DNA of 64,000 bases from Cladosporium sp. IMV 00045 (lineage: Eukaryota; Ascomycota; Dothideomycetes; Cladosporiales; Cladosporiaceae), in assembly GCA_001931905.2 (NCBI GenBank), contig MSJI02000786.1, positions 1 through 64,000 of the forward strand, written 5' to 3'. Positions 30,668 to 42,927 of this stretch are shown here, one piece after another. A model generated the notes under the pieces. The model searched no databases, was not told where the DNA came from, and saw only the letters and a program-made list of their open reading frames with translations. The number at the start of each line of letters is the position of its first letter. Position 1 is the stretch's first letter. A program made the translations under genes and the position numbers.

Positions 30668-32853
30668 TCAGTAGTGTCCACCCTTCTTACCGCCCTTACC
30701 ACCATACCCCTTCCCGGGCTTCCCACCAGGCGCATCGACCTCAGTATCCGTGTCAAGCACCGCAACACTAAGCTGGGGCATGTCGAAGTGGAAGGCACCC
30801 TTCTTATCCGCAGTGAGGATCGTCGTGGTCGACTCGACGATATTGTTGCCCTCGAGCGGGTCGTTGTAGGCGTAAGGGTCGCCGGCCGGGTTGGTCAGCA
30901 GCGTCAGCGTGGCTTTGGTGCCGCGCTTGACGCCCTCGAAGCGCACGCTCACGGGCTCGTCCGCGCCGTTGGTCGTGTTGTAGCACGAGCCCTTCCACAC
31001 CAGCGCGTCGCGCGCTTCGTCCTTGCCCGCGCCGTACCACACGGGGCCGTACGAGCCGACGACGGGTAGGGTGTGCGAGATCGGGTGGTGCGCGAACAGG
31101 GACCAGATGTACCAGCTCGTGGAGCGGGTCGTCACGGCGGGGTCCGCGGCGTATTGGATCAGGGTGATGGCCCACTGCCAGCGGTTCATGTTGCGCAGGA
31201 CGGGCGCGTAGAAGGTCGCGGGGATGCGGTCGGAGTTGCGCTCGTAGCCGATGAGGGACGCGGCTTCGCCGACGCTGCCGATCCACCACGGGAAGTAGTA
31301 CAGGCCGCCGTCCCAGCGGGTGCCGTTGTTGACGTGCGTGGCGGCCACTTCGCCGACGATGTGGCCGTAGTCGTTGTCGAAGCGGTCGAACTCGTACACG
31401 AGCTCGTCCGGCTCGCGGTACGGGTGGTAGTCGCCGAGGACGTCGTCGGGGTAGGTGATGGTGTCGGTGGCGTTGACGAGCTCGAGGGTGATGGGGTCGA
31501 TTCCGCCGGGGTCGCTGGAGGCGGCGGAACCGATCACCTGGATGTCAGGGTAGCGCTCGGAAAGCGCGTCGTAGAACATCTTGAAGCGGTACTCTCTGTA
31601 TGAGTTCCAGCCGTCGGGGTAGCCGGCGAGCCAGTCCTCGTTGCCAATCTCGACGTAGTTAAGCTTGTATGGCTCCGGGTGGCCGAGCTCGACGCGGCGA
31701 GCACCCCATTCGGAGTCAGCGTCGCCTGTGATGAACTCAACTTGGTTGAGGCAGTCTTCAACGAAAGGCTCGAGCTCTTCGGGGGTGGTGAAGTTGCCGT
31801 CCAGAGCAAGACCAGCGTAACAGCCAACGACTTTGAACGTTGTTAGTCTCGAGGTTATCCATTGGGATTGCATGTCACAATGCTGTCAAACTTACCCATC
31901 TCCAAGTCCATATCCTCAGACCAGTCGAGGTACTCCAACAAGCCCAGGCCGTGGGTCTGCTGGTATGCCCAGACACCCTGGAAACCAGGGCGTTCCTTGA
32001 GTGGGCCAAGGGTGTCCTTCCAATCCCACCAAGTGTCGAGAGTAAGACCCTCAAGCATGTTACCGCCGGGGAAGCGGATGAAGGTTGGGTTGAGCTCCTC
32101 CAGAGCTTCGGCGAGGTCGATTCTGAGACCATTCTTGCGGTCCTTGTAGGTAGGAGGGAACAAGCTGATGAGGTTGAAGTCGAGCGTGCCGTTAGAGGTG
32201 CCCTGTCTTCTGTTAGACGAGACTCAAGCATGGTTTAGGGCGAGAAAACTTACCGAGGGATCGAAGGTGACTGAGAAGGTGTTGTTCGAGTTGGGTGCAT
32301 CCTCAGTGGGTTCGAGGACGAACTCGTGCTCAACCCACTCGTTGGCGACAGCCTTGGACTCAACCTCGACACTTCCGAAGACATCTTCGGTCAGGTTGGA
32401 CTTGAGGGCAGCAGTGAAGCTACCGTCGTAAGCGCCCTTCACCCAGAAAGAACCGGTGTACTTCTGCTGCTTGACGTCCATGCCCCAGTAGCCCTCATTC
32501 TCGAAGCCAATGCGGCCAGTGCCATTGGAGGAACTGACACGCAGAGAGGCGGGCAAGGCCTTGGAAAGCGGCTGGCCCAGGAACTCGATGTTCAAACCGG
32601 CACCGTTGATGGGATAGTAGTGATCCGTGTTGACGGGGAACGCATCGCTGTACTGGAAAGCGCGGTTCTGGATCAGCTCGGCGTAGATGCCACCGTCTCC
32701 GCTGTTGTTGATGTCTTCGTGAAGGAATCCATAACCATATGGGATGCCGAAGTGGGAAGTCGAGTTGCCTCCAGACGAACGGACTTTGACATTGGTAGCA
32801 GCTGCAGAAGCAATGCAGCCGGCCGCCAAAGCGGCTCTAGTCAGGGCACCCAT
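30668..32853 (-). CDS. Secreted alpha-L-arabinofuranosidase, GH51
   Basis: Releases arabinose from arabinan and arabinoxylan in plant cell walls. Three exons: 32254-32853, 31896-32202 and 30668-31830, with introns of 51 and 65 nt (donors GTAAGT). Predicted 689 residues with signal peptide (MGALTRAALAAGCIASAAA). Family motifs: FGIPYGYGFLHEDINNSGDGG near the N-terminus, FIRFPGGNMLEG, the acid/base Glu in YVEIGNEDW (about residue 367) and the nucleophile candidate in IVGEVAATH (about 463). The chosen start is the first ATG; the upstream open frame begins only with GTG. The C-terminus carries an unusual Gly/Lys tail (GKPGKGYGGKGGKKGGHY) absent from typical members. Confidence 0.93.
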
Positions 32854-33556
32854 TGCTAGGTAGAAAGATTGTGTTGTACAATGGAGGTGTGTCCTGCAAC
32901 ACAACAGGCAGTCCAGCACATGGCGACGGTCAGTTTAAATGTCACTGCTTGCCAATGGCATTACTATACACAAGCTCTTGGCTCATGAAGAAAGTCGTCA
33001 TGCTTCCTTGATTCACCGAGGTTTGTAAACCTAAACTCGCGCATGTTATTAGTATGCATGCTGATTTATCCGCCGGGAAAACAGAGTCCGGGTGTTTTTG
33101 ACGTGCCTGGCAGGCATACTAGCGGATCGACAAGGGCAGCCGAAGTGGAGGAGTTGAAGGAGTCGAGGGAGTTGTGGAGCACTGGGAGGAAGCGAGCTCG
33201 ATGCGGGGAAGTTGTCGTGATGTCGATCTCGGTAGATCAACAATATTGGAGAATGAGTGGAGCCAAAAGAGCTGAAGCAGTTAATGATGGAGCTAAGTAG
33301 ATGCGAAGTGCCAGGAACGACAATTACGGCGAGATCCGTTCGGGTGTGTTGTGTATACGAACTGGGTTCAATTAACCGGGCCATTGGTGCTACCCCATGG
33401 ATTTTGATGAAATACTTTGTGGCTTGGTCGATGAACTCATGAAATGAGCCGTGTCGCATGTTGATGATAATTTCTCATTAAGTTTGATGCGTAGAGTCTC
33501 TCCCGTTGCTGTCGAAGGAAGCTATTACAAAGATTCTGTACAAAGGCTATTTGAAA
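32854..33556. other. Intergenic: GH51 promoter and chitinase 3' flank
   Basis: No coding or RNA feature supported. A 136-codon minus-strand frame at 33049-33459 has no recognisable domain. Confidence 0.5.
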
Positions 33557-35812
33557 TTACAGAAGAAGAAAACCAGCGCCTGCGAGAACAGCTACCAGTC
33601 CGAAGTTGATCTTGGCCACAGTTCCTGCGCCAGTGTATGGAGGACTAGTATAGCCAGGCTTCGGCACTCCGGTTCCACTTGCCACTGCTGTGGTATTTAA
33701 CAAAGGATAGCCGGTCCCAACACTCGGGGAATGAAGTCTTGAGCTCGTGAATCCCGTGCTCGCAGTGGCAAGAGTAGAGTTGGATGACGAGCCAAGCCCA
33801 TAAGTGGATACAGATGCAGAATGGATAGAAGATGTGATCACTTGCGATGAGCCGTATGATGGCGCTGCAGTTACATATGAACCTGGTGCAGCGGAAGAGG
33901 TTGTCGAAGTAACAGACTCGTAATGAGGCGAGGCGTATCCTGCGATCTCGGCGGCGGCATCCCTTCTAGCCTTGCTCGACCTCACACCCACGCAGTAATA
34001 GGTATTGGCCCAGAATTGGCTAGCACAATTCTCTCCGTTCCTGCCAAGAACAGAGTTCCAAGCATACAGTTGGCTCGTCGCGATACCAGCACGCTGAGCA
34101 AACACGGGACAAGAGCCACCAGAGTTGGCCATCAGGTACTTCGAGCATGTTGAGATGATGCCAGATTGGGTTGGTCCAGGAGCTGGCGCTGCACCGGTAG
34201 TGGTTGGCTTCGGGATTGAAGCTGGGTAATTCGGAGATACTCCAACGCAGTAGTACGTGTTGCCCCAGAATTGTGCATCGCAATTCTGCCCGCTGCTACC
34301 GAGGACAGGGTTCCAAGCGTAAAGGTTTGAAGTTGAAATACGGACACGATCGGCGAAGACGGGGCAGGATCCGCCGGGGTTGGCCATCTCGTACTATAAA
34401 GCTGTTAGTACGCTTGTCACGAATCATGTCGTCTTCCCTTCACTTACCTTGGTGCAGTAAGGCGTAATGCCAGATTGAGTAGGGCCGGGCGGAGGTGTAA
34501 CACCGACACAGTAATAGGTGTCGCCAACAAACTTGGAGGCGCAGTTCTCACCATTCGGGCCCAGGATGCTGTTCCAAGCGTAAAGTTGGGCCAGTGAGAC
34601 TTCGGCGCGCTCAGCAAAGACAGAGCATTTCGCGCCGCCAGGGTTCGTCTTGAGATACTGGTTACAATTGGAGATGACGCCAGACTGGATGGGACTTGGA
34701 ACAGTCGAGCACTTGCTGATATCGGTGTCAATGCTCTTGCCGGAGGTGACAGCAGTGACAATATCCTTCATCCATGTAGCGTACTCTTTGCCACAGGCCA
34801 CGTTGTTTTGCGAGTAAGTAGACTCCCACAGCATGATGCCGCCCCACTTCGCGTTTGGAGAGAACCGCTGGACGAGGTCTTTGGCTTCGGCTTGGCTCAG
34901 GTAGTCGCCAGAAGATGTGGAAGGCACAGCTTTAGTCGAAGCGGGCAAACCGAAGTAAATTTTGACATTTGGATTCTTGGAAGAGGCCTTAGTCCACTTC
35001 AAGAAGCTGTCGCCCGCGGCATAGTTGACAGCGGCACGTCCTGAGCACGATGGGTTGTTGTAGAATTGAACGAAAACCATATCGAACCATGCGTTGGCGA
35101 TGGGTCCACTCAAGTGAACGTCGGGAAGGGGGCATTGTGGAGCTCCAGAGATGTAGTAGCTCTTGCTTGTATCCTTGGGAAATTGGGTGTTCTTCAGGCG
35201 GTTGATCATGGTGGCATAGCCGCGGCTCTGGTAATCATTGATCGAGTTTCCCGAAGCATCCTTTGGAGGAGTGCTCATATAACTTTCGATATCGAAATCG
35301 AATCCGTCCACAACAGCGTTGCCGAAAGGACGAGGCTTACCAGCGGATGTCCAAGCAGAAGTGGAAGGTCCGAACGCTCCCCAAACAAAGTCGGCGAAGT
35401 TGTTGGCACTGGCATCGTTGGCGATGTAGTAGTTGAGTGGATATGCACCGCCGAACGACAGGAATACCTTCTTGCCGTACGTCTTCTGGCATTCTATAAT
35501 GTCGGATCCGATGCGAGGACAGTTGGACTTGAGCAGTGTCTTGACACCGTTGACCGTGTAGGTCTCATCTCCGCATGCGTTCCCGAAGTTAGTTCCAGGG
35601 TACGCCCCAGGACTGTTGTCTGGGAAGGCGTTTACGAAGCCGATGTTGATGATGTCGACCGAAGTGCTCTTGCAAGTCTCAAGCAATGGCTTTTGATCGG
35701 GACCTTGACCCCAGTAAACAGCGACATTGGTCTTGGCTTGTGGATTGAATGCTGCCGAAGCTGACGAGACAAGCACAGCCAAAGTCAAACTTGTCGCTTT
35801 CCAAGACAACAT
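33557..35812 (-). CDS. GPI-anchored GH18 class III chitinase with three LysM domains
   Basis: Predicted 733 residues, two exons: 34448-35812 and 33557-34393, with a 54-nt intron (GTAAGT; GTACTAAC branch; TATAG) that falls inside LysM 2. Signal peptide MLSWKATSLTLAVLVSSASA. The GH18 domain spans about residues 25-355, with active site VVDGFDFDIES; catalytic Glu is near residue 176, so an active enzyme is expected. Three cysteine-framed LysM modules follow at about 383-438, 453-507 and 538-592, each with a YAWN core and ending TYYCVGV. Then comes a Ser/Thr-rich stalk and a hydrophobic C-terminal tail (INFGLVAVLAGAGFLLL) after small residues, a GPI signal. It probably works at the fungal wall in remodelling, with LysM modules holding chitin. 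Confidence 0.95.
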
Positions 35813-37051
35813 ATTGGGATTTCCAAAGTAGGGAAGTTAAAAAGAGCGTGTTGTTCAATGAACAGAATGGACGTGATGCTGGTAATGAGTGTGTGTTGAC
35901 CCGAGGGTCTAAGGAATGAACGCAATCAACTGTTTGCAAAAAAAGCGAAGTGAACCGACGAGATACTGACCAAGAATGCGAGAAAACCAGAACGACGTGT
36001 TCTCGCTGTTATATGAAGCCATTGAGTAGCAGGCTGCCGCCCTCTGGTCGCCTATCTCTCACCGGTCGAGTATTTCATCGAAGGCGCGAAGGAAGCAGTG
36101 GCGGTTCGTATTGAACTTTAGCGTGATAGTGCAGCCTAACACACGGCTTCGAGAAATCGCGCCTGGCATGGTACACATGATCATCCTGGATTGATAGCAT
36201 TGTAGGTATGGTGCGCTGATTAACTCAGCTGAACTTTGTTAGTCCAAAATTATAGTAGTCGCAATTTCGGCTTCCATGCTGGAGGCTTTTTTACCCCTGA
36301 AGGCGCTCCAAGGCGGCAACGGCCGAACCCTCATTGATGGAATGGTTCCTTCTTGCTGTGGTCAATTGGTCGGAACATTTCATGTGAGGAGTGGCAAACC
36401 CACGTCCAGGGCCGCTATTCCGAGCATGTTGTTGGGTGATTACACTGATTACATGCGGACCTGATCTTGCGTCTGCCAGTTTTGCTTGGGGCCCTGGAGA
36501 CTTGGTGGATCGAGACTCTTATTGCTCTCGCTTAACTATTTCGAGTTCGATGGGACTGCTATTGTTGAAAACACCTTGGCAATATAGACGAGGTATCGTA
36601 TCCACGTGGTTGCCTATGTTCTTGAGCGACTGATCTTCTATTGCGATAAAGAATCGCACTCCAGCCGCCTAGTGAACAGTGCTTCGAAAGAGAGTTCCAG
36701 GCCCGTTGAAGTTCATGCATCCATCCGGCCGAGGCTTCAGATATGCTGTATGCGGCAGGCGAAAATATATTGCAGGAGACTGATATGACTCCGCGTGATC
36801 ATGTCGGAACTACCCGTGGAAGACTTGACAGTAATGTAATATTCAATAAAAAGAGTGCTGTCGGCTGAGTGAGTCTCGAAGATAAAAGATTCAGGAAAGA
36901 GTTCCATACGATCAGTAGCACAAGAGTACAGGGAAGAATGATGTGGTGTCTCTTGGCGGTCAACGTCACTTCGTCAACGAAGATCACATGCATACAACTA
37001 CGTGCCTCGTGACAAACAATTTGAAAAGCTATTATTTTGAGCCATTTCAAG
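35813..37051. other. Divergent promoter region, chitinase / alcohol dehydrogenase
   Basis: 1.24 kb with short uninformative frames. A TTATATGAAG near 36009 lies about 200 bp before the chitinase start on the minus strand and could act in its promoter. Nothing else recognised. Confidence 0.45.
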
Positions 37052-38207
37052 ATGCCAAGAACAGAATATTCAGTCTTTACAATTGTTTATGACTCTGAGT
37101 TAAAGGACTTCGTCTGGAAACCGGCGGAAATCAGTCTGGGGCCAAACGATGTGTTGATTAAAACTACACACAGCGGACTTTGCACCACGGACGTCCACGC
37201 AAAGGAGAAGGGTTGCGGTTTGGGACATGAAGGCATTGGATATATTGAAGAAATCGGCGAAGCAGTCTCAAATCTCGAACCTGACCAGCGAGTTGGTTGG
37301 GGATGGCTGCACACGGTAAGCATTCATCCGATCATGAGTTTTCAAGAACGCCAGACTAATATGTATCCAGTCATGCCTGCGCTGCAAGACGTGTGCATCT
37401 GGCTATCGGCAATACTGTGCCGAAGCTCGTGGCTTTGCGTTTTCCGATCTAGACCAAGGCGCCTTCAGCACCCACCGCATCATCAATTCAAACTTCGTAT
37501 ATCCGATCCCGCATGAAATCGAGGCCGAGCATGCTGCTCCTCTTATGTGTGCTGGCGCATCGACATTTGAAGCACTCCAAGCAGCAGGCACCAAACCAAG
37601 CGACCGTGTCGGTGTCGTCGGGGTGGGAGGCTTGGGCCACATTGCTATCATGTTTGCCAAAACCATGGGTTGTGACGTTACCGCCATTTCCAGCGATGCA
37701 AGCAAACTTGAGGACGCGATGAGACTTGGCGCCGAAGAGTTCAGATGCACTAGCGATCTTGCAAAACGGACGATCAATGTGTGGCCGGCGGTGCTCTCCA
37801 GGAACTATACTTTTGGTCCCAAGGATTTGATCGAATTGCCCGAGTCGTCGCCACGGCCTCTGTCACCAATCGATGTACTGCTCATTACGTCAAACGTCGT
37901 TCCCGACCTGGAGAAATACCTGCCCTTGCTTGCTCGCCGAGCGACTATTGTGCTCATGACGATTCAGCAAAACCCGATCTCGATTCCTTACATGCCTTTT
38001 GTACTGCCAGGGCACAAGATCATTGCTTCAACAGAGGCTTCACACCAGAATCATCTTGAGATGCTGGATTTCGTAGTAAAAAATCGCATTACGCCATGGG
38101 TCGAGAAATTCCCTATGACCCGCGAAGGAGTGGCGGAAGCGTTCGCGAAGCTTGAGTCAGGCGAGATGAGATACCGGGGCGTACTTGAGGGGTCGGATTC
38201 AATCTAA
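37052..38207 (+). CDS. Zinc-type alcohol dehydrogenase (MDR family)
   Basis: NAD(P)-dependent oxidoreductase of 366 residues interconverting alcohols and aldehydes. Exons 37052-37315 and 37371-38207 (GTAAGC donor, TATCCAG acceptor) join GWGWLHT to SCLRCKTC in frame. Catalytic zinc ligands are visible in HSGLCTTDVH and LGHEG. The structural zinc lobe is CLRCKTCASGYRQYC. The nucleotide fold is VGVVGVGGLGHIAIMFAKTMG. An upstream in-frame start is only TTG, so the ATG at 37052 is chosen. It resembles the cinnamyl-alcohol dehydrogenase-like branch; the substrate cannot be told from sequence. No linked pathway genes are evident. Confidence 0.92.
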
Positions 38208-38792
38208 CAAGGCGCTTTGGTGAGACGAGGCCGTTGAAGCATGTAATGCCAAACCTGCGTATGACATCCTGTTCATCATACAAAGGCCATGAGACCGACC
38301 GGTGAGAAGTGTCACCATCTCTTGTCCAAGGTGAGAGGCTCCAGTCTGCACCCTTGAACTTAATTTGTTCGACGTCGGGCCTCAACTTTTCCCTCCTTGG
38401 TCGCGAAAACCATCAAAACACACCCATAGTTGATGATTCAAAGCCGTGTAGCATCTCCAGAATATGCTGGCCTCTCTCTCACAAAGTGACGAGTCATCTC
38501 ATGTTGTTGTTATTGAGAGCTTGTTCGTGGCGGCTGGGAGATTGCTGTGTAACCTTGGGCTTCTCCACTTGTGCTGCGACCAATAGCACGAGTAATAAAA
38601 GAGGCGGTGGGACATCTCATTGAGAGCGTGTAAGGTAGGGTATATATCTATCACTTTCGCATCGATGTCTTTGAATCTTGATTCTTATTCTTACCTACAC
38701 AGCCTCTATAACGAATATTTTACGAGTTCATACGTAGAGGCTCCGATAACATCGTCATCAACAACAACACCAACGCCATCGCCATCGCCGCC
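38208..38792. other. Intergenic before the RRM gene
   Basis: Contains a CA/ATC-rich stretch just before the start codon at 38793. No other feature supported. Confidence 0.45.
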
Positions 38793-39613
38793 ATGCGCTC
38801 TTCACTGCCAGCGTCTTTTCCTCCCACCCCACCGTCGGAGACGGCGGACTTTCATCTACGGTCATCGACCGTGCCGCCGCCTCCTGCCACCGCTTTTTCA
38901 TGGCCGCTGTCTCCGATGGAGGAGACGATCGCCCTCGCGCCTAGGGGACCCGGAAAGGCGCAAGACTTGGTCGCTGAGAAGGCGAGTTTCCAGGAAGCGC
39001 AATGTCTGTTCCCGCACGACGCAGGCATCTTCGTTGGCAACCTCCCAAGAAGTTTCAACGAGTACCAGCTCACGCTCGCCGTGAAGCAAGCATTTGCCCA
39101 GCATTACGGACCCTGTTGGGTCAATGTTGGCAAGACGATTGGCATGGAACATAACCGTCGGGTTGAGAAGCCGTGGGCAGTCGTCCAATTCGAAGTAGGC
39201 CTCACTCACTTGCTCTTTCATTCTTCACTCACTCGTGACGGCTGCTGAAAGTATCATAGGATAGTGCACCAGCACGACTTGCCATCAGCCAGAGTGGCGG
39301 AATCGTATTCGGCACCCGCGCGACCCGTGTGCAGGCTCTTTCCGCCAATCGCAGCATCTAGGCAATGCGCGATGATGGCGTTCCGATGAGTTTCTGGGAA
39401 ACGCTCTTCTTCTTCTCAGGGTTCGGCGAGCTTGAAGACGTCCGGTTGAACGTCCGTGTCCCGGGTCCTGGCAGACGTCGAGGCTCCAAAGTGACGTTCT
39501 CCAAGATCGGGCAATTCAATAGGGCCCGCCACGAGCTCAGAGCGGCATATTGGCTTTGGGGAGCCACCATGGCCAGGGCCTTCGTCCCAGACAACAGAGG
39601 CACCGGCTCATGA
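38793..39613 (+). pseudogene. RRM RNA-binding protein gene with in-frame TAG
   Basis: Exon 1 (38793-39194) encodes a Pro/Ser-rich lead and an RRM: AGIFVGNLPRSF (RNP2), then KPWAVVQFE (RNP1-like). A 65-nt intron (GTAGGC to CATAG) leads to exon 2 at 39260, which continues the fold (GGIVFGTRATRVQALSANRSI) and hits TAG at 39359-39361. The same frame then stays open for another 83 codons (AMRDDGVPMSFWETLFFFSGFGELEDVRL...), with a fresh aromatic-rich segment that looks like the start of a second RRM-like domain. It ends at 39613. I infer one longer gene interrupted by a nonsense codon. Alternatives: a genuine 167-residue protein, or TAG readthrough. CAG to TAG would be a RIP-type change. Confidence 0.6.
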
Positions 39614-41753
39614 GCACCTCGACTTGAACGAGTTTGAGTCCAGATTGGCGACAGCTCCGCGCCGAAGACATGTTAGTCAACAAAACATCAGAAGACTTCG
39701 ACCCACTGCGGATTATGCATGCCAGCAGAACACAGCTGATTGCAAGATGCGATTCTGGCTCTGGTTCTGGCTGTGGTCTTTGCTTTGCTCATTTGCTTTC
39801 CTTTTCACTCGAGCTTATGCCAAGACGGCTGTCCTTTCACTCTTTCCTTGAACCAAGATATGAAGGGCATATGGAACGGTATTGCGGTGTTGAGAATCTG
39901 CCAGGATGTTGAAAGAGACGATTTTCATTCTCACCTTTCTTCATTTCTCCCTGCTCGGCCCTCGAGAAGTGCGCGGCGCATAGTCCCTAAGCAAGTAGTT
40001 ATTCAAGCGGACTAACATTTCAAATGACATTCATCGGTCCTCTTGCAACACAAATGCTAATGGTCGCATTTTTGGTCTGAATATTCAACTTTCGACCAAT
40101 CTTGGTGTACGCCTTGCCCCTGTAGCACGTCATATGAGATGACGACGTGTCGCTTCCAGAGGGGTATCTCAAGGCCTCTCGCCATTTTAATGACAAGTAG
40201 TTTCGGTGAAGCTTGAAGATCAACACTTTTTTGAAGAACGATGCAATGGACTGTGAGATAGGTGTTGACCCCAGCAAAATGATGCTACAATACGTGCTCC
40301 CCGCGAGACCAAACTTTGGTGTTCCGTGGCATCATCGCACTTTGGAAGACTGAGGCGAACATGAAGGCGATGAAGACCATAAAGCATTTCTGTCTGGGCC
40401 TGATCAAGGAGCTGGTATGGCCACGGTCGTAGATCTTCTTCCTCGGTCGATACAAAGCAAGAGGCTCCTTGTGATGGCGTGTGATGAGAGTGTGAGGAGT
40501 TCTTTGTCTTGTCGGCGCCTCTGAGGGAGCGGACTTGGCAGGAATGCAACGAAGGGGTGCTCCTTTTGCTGGCAGCTTTACCGGCTCTTCGGGAGACGCA
40601 TCCAAGGACTCCACCTCTTGCACCGGTATGATTCAAGATTCTGGACCAGACCAAAAGGCGGCAGCATAAGAACTTCCGTGGCTCCGGCCTCAGCCTCACA
40701 GCAGCATCGTGCCTCTATGCAATTCTAGCACCAATGGACCAGCAGCAAATCTCATCGGCTGCACGACTCATCGCTAATCGCTTAGACGTCTGGAGCTAAA
40801 CAGGATATAAGCAAAAGTATTACAGCTGGGCACGGACGACTCCATTTCCATGTCGAAGCGGATCGAGAACAACAGCATCGCCCAGTCGATCGAGACACCC
40901 TTCGAAGGTACTCTTTGAGATCTAGACCCGCAATACCTCGCGCGAAAGACAATGCACATCTTTCCAACAAAGAGCCGAACACTGTGGCTGCTCCCAGATT
41001 TTGCACGCATTGGTGCGTCAACAATGGAAGACAATAGTGGCAATAGCACGGATTAGTACACGCGATCTGAGATACTGCGTGCTGGATCCCAGAGATCGAA
41101 AGGCAACTTTTACCGCTAGGTATAGTGAGCCTTTCTATTTTTGACATATCAAGATATGTTCACAGAGTAATGCATCTAGTTACCGTGGAGTCTATCCCCG
41201 AAGATTTTTGATTGGACTGAAGGGTGATCTGCTCGGATTCCCGCGATCTTTCAGTGTCTTGAATGGATTTGATCTTGCTCAGTGGAGACTTGCGGACGTG
41301 CATGCACCACGTACAGCACTGATAAACTTCTCCTCGGACAGTCGTGCTCTCACCAAGAGCACGCCTTTGTCTCAGTGAGATCTTTTTTTTTTTTTTTTTT
41401 GAAGACAGCGTCAATCTATGTCGCTGTATTACAACAATACCAGGGTCTCAATAGTCAGTATGCTAAACTCACTCAGACATTGTGACCCACACTATTCATG
41501 TTTCAGACAATTGCAAGCCTCGCCAAATGCATCAAAGGCAAGCCCAAAAGAGCAAATTTGCAATATACGAAATAAAGAAGAGCGTCCCTCAACCGATCTC
41601 TTTGTCTCACTTTCCGTTCTCAGAGCCAAGAGTATATCTCCTCAACTACACCCTCATCGATCGAACCAGATCTCCAAGGCTATCACTCACTCAATCTGCT
41701 TCTCAGAATCTCGTTCAGATCTCTTTTCTAGAGCAATAACACGCACATCAAAG
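39614..41753. other. Long intergenic stretch, possible decayed coding sequence
   Basis: About 2.1 kb without a supported gene. On the minus strand, 40285-40623 has a hydrophobic segment (CFMVFIAFMFASVF) and 40020-40277 has a basic, protein-like sequence (IFKLHRNYLSLKWREALRYP). They could be joined by a 43-nt intron, but no ATG is found for the first part and I recognise no family. A run of 18 T lies at about 41383-41400. Confidence 0.4.
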
Positions 41754-42563
41754 ATGCAGTTTACTGTCGGTCTCTTGGCGATTCTCGCCTCCGTGAACAT
41801 CGCTGCAGCGAATCCTCCGAGGCGCTACGGCTACAGGCCTGTGCAGTACGGCCGCACGGAAACCGTCCCATGGACATCATCCACCTGCTCCGCTGTCTAC
41901 AGCACTCTGACGCAGACTTCGAGCAAGCCAGTCACTACCGTCGTGACCACGACGACATACAAGCCGTCCACTTGGACCTCGACCACTCCAACTGTTGTTA
42001 CCTCGGTCTACACGACCTACAAGCCTGCTGTGACCACGGTCATTAGTACTGTCACCACGACTGTTGTTGGTGAGTAGTAACTGCTCGTTTCTGATATTTC
42101 TTTTGACTGACAACGAATCCAGTCACCAGCACGAAAACATCCACCTCGGTCCTGACTGAGCCCACCATCCTGACCAGGCAATCGACCTCGTACACGACCG
42201 TTTGCAAGACCGTTCCCGTGGTGACGCCTATCGAAGCCACCGAGTATATCACCAAGACTCAAACTCTGCCATACGTGACTCCCTGCACAGGTATGCTTCA
42301 TCCCCTAAGCCATCTTCGTTGCCTGACTAACGTCTTCTTTCTATCTAGAAACCACCACGTACCCGACTACCATCCCGTCAACTTACGAGAGTCCTTGCCC
42401 TGCAACCAAGTCTATCACTTCATACATTACCACGTCCGGCGTCACCAGCACGCCTTGCCCGGCTACCTACACTACTACCACGCAGAGCACGTATACCACG
42501 TCTTCGGTCAGCACAAGCAGCAAATGCTCTACTTCCTCTGGCGTTAGTACCATTACGCAATAG
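41754..42563 (+). CDS. Secreted Thr/Ser/Val-rich cell-wall-type protein
   Basis: Predicted 232 residues in three exons: 41754-42069, 42123-42290 and 42349-42563 (donors GTGAGT and GTATGC; acceptors CCAG and CTAG). Signal peptide MQFTVGLLAILASVNIAAA. The mature part is dominated by repeated TTV/TTYKPS/TSVYTTYKP words, so it should be heavily O-glycosylated. Six to seven cysteines are spread through the chain (STCSAVY, TVCKTV, TPCT, SPCPAT, TPCPAT, SKCSTS), two of them in PCPAT motifs. No GPI tail is evident, as the protein ends STITQ. Probably a structural wall or surface protein; the exact role is unknown. Confidence 0.8.
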
Positions 42564-42927
42564 TAGGCAAGGACCTCCAGATCGCAAAAAGAGAAGAGGG
42601 TTTGAATTGTGATGTCGAGGCGTTTGGGAGGATTTGAGGATTTGTTGTACACACACGTGGCTCGCTCGTGAGCTAGATATATGCAAAATAAGAGTCGTTC
42701 GCTATCAATTGAAATCAATCAAAAACTGTCGCTCGTCCCGCTCAGAGATTCATAATCAGCTCACGTTCATAGGCAGCTGTCCTTCGTTCTGTTTGTTCCC
42801 AAATCGAGCCCAATTTGATCAAATCGTATTTCAAAAATGGAAAATCAAGAGAGAATGAATCGCTCGAAACTTCCGTCAAAGCTCAGCACTGTATAGCTCG
42901 TGCGCGTCATTAGATATACTAAACACA
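42564..42927. other. Intergenic, convergent 3' flanks
   Basis: Between the wall-protein gene and the giant gene; AT-rich. No feature recognised. Confidence 0.5.

Noticed and set aside
40020..40623. Two minus-strand frames that could be joined by a 43-nt intron into a small membrane protein
   Set aside because: No ATG for the first part, intron too short to trust, no family recognised.
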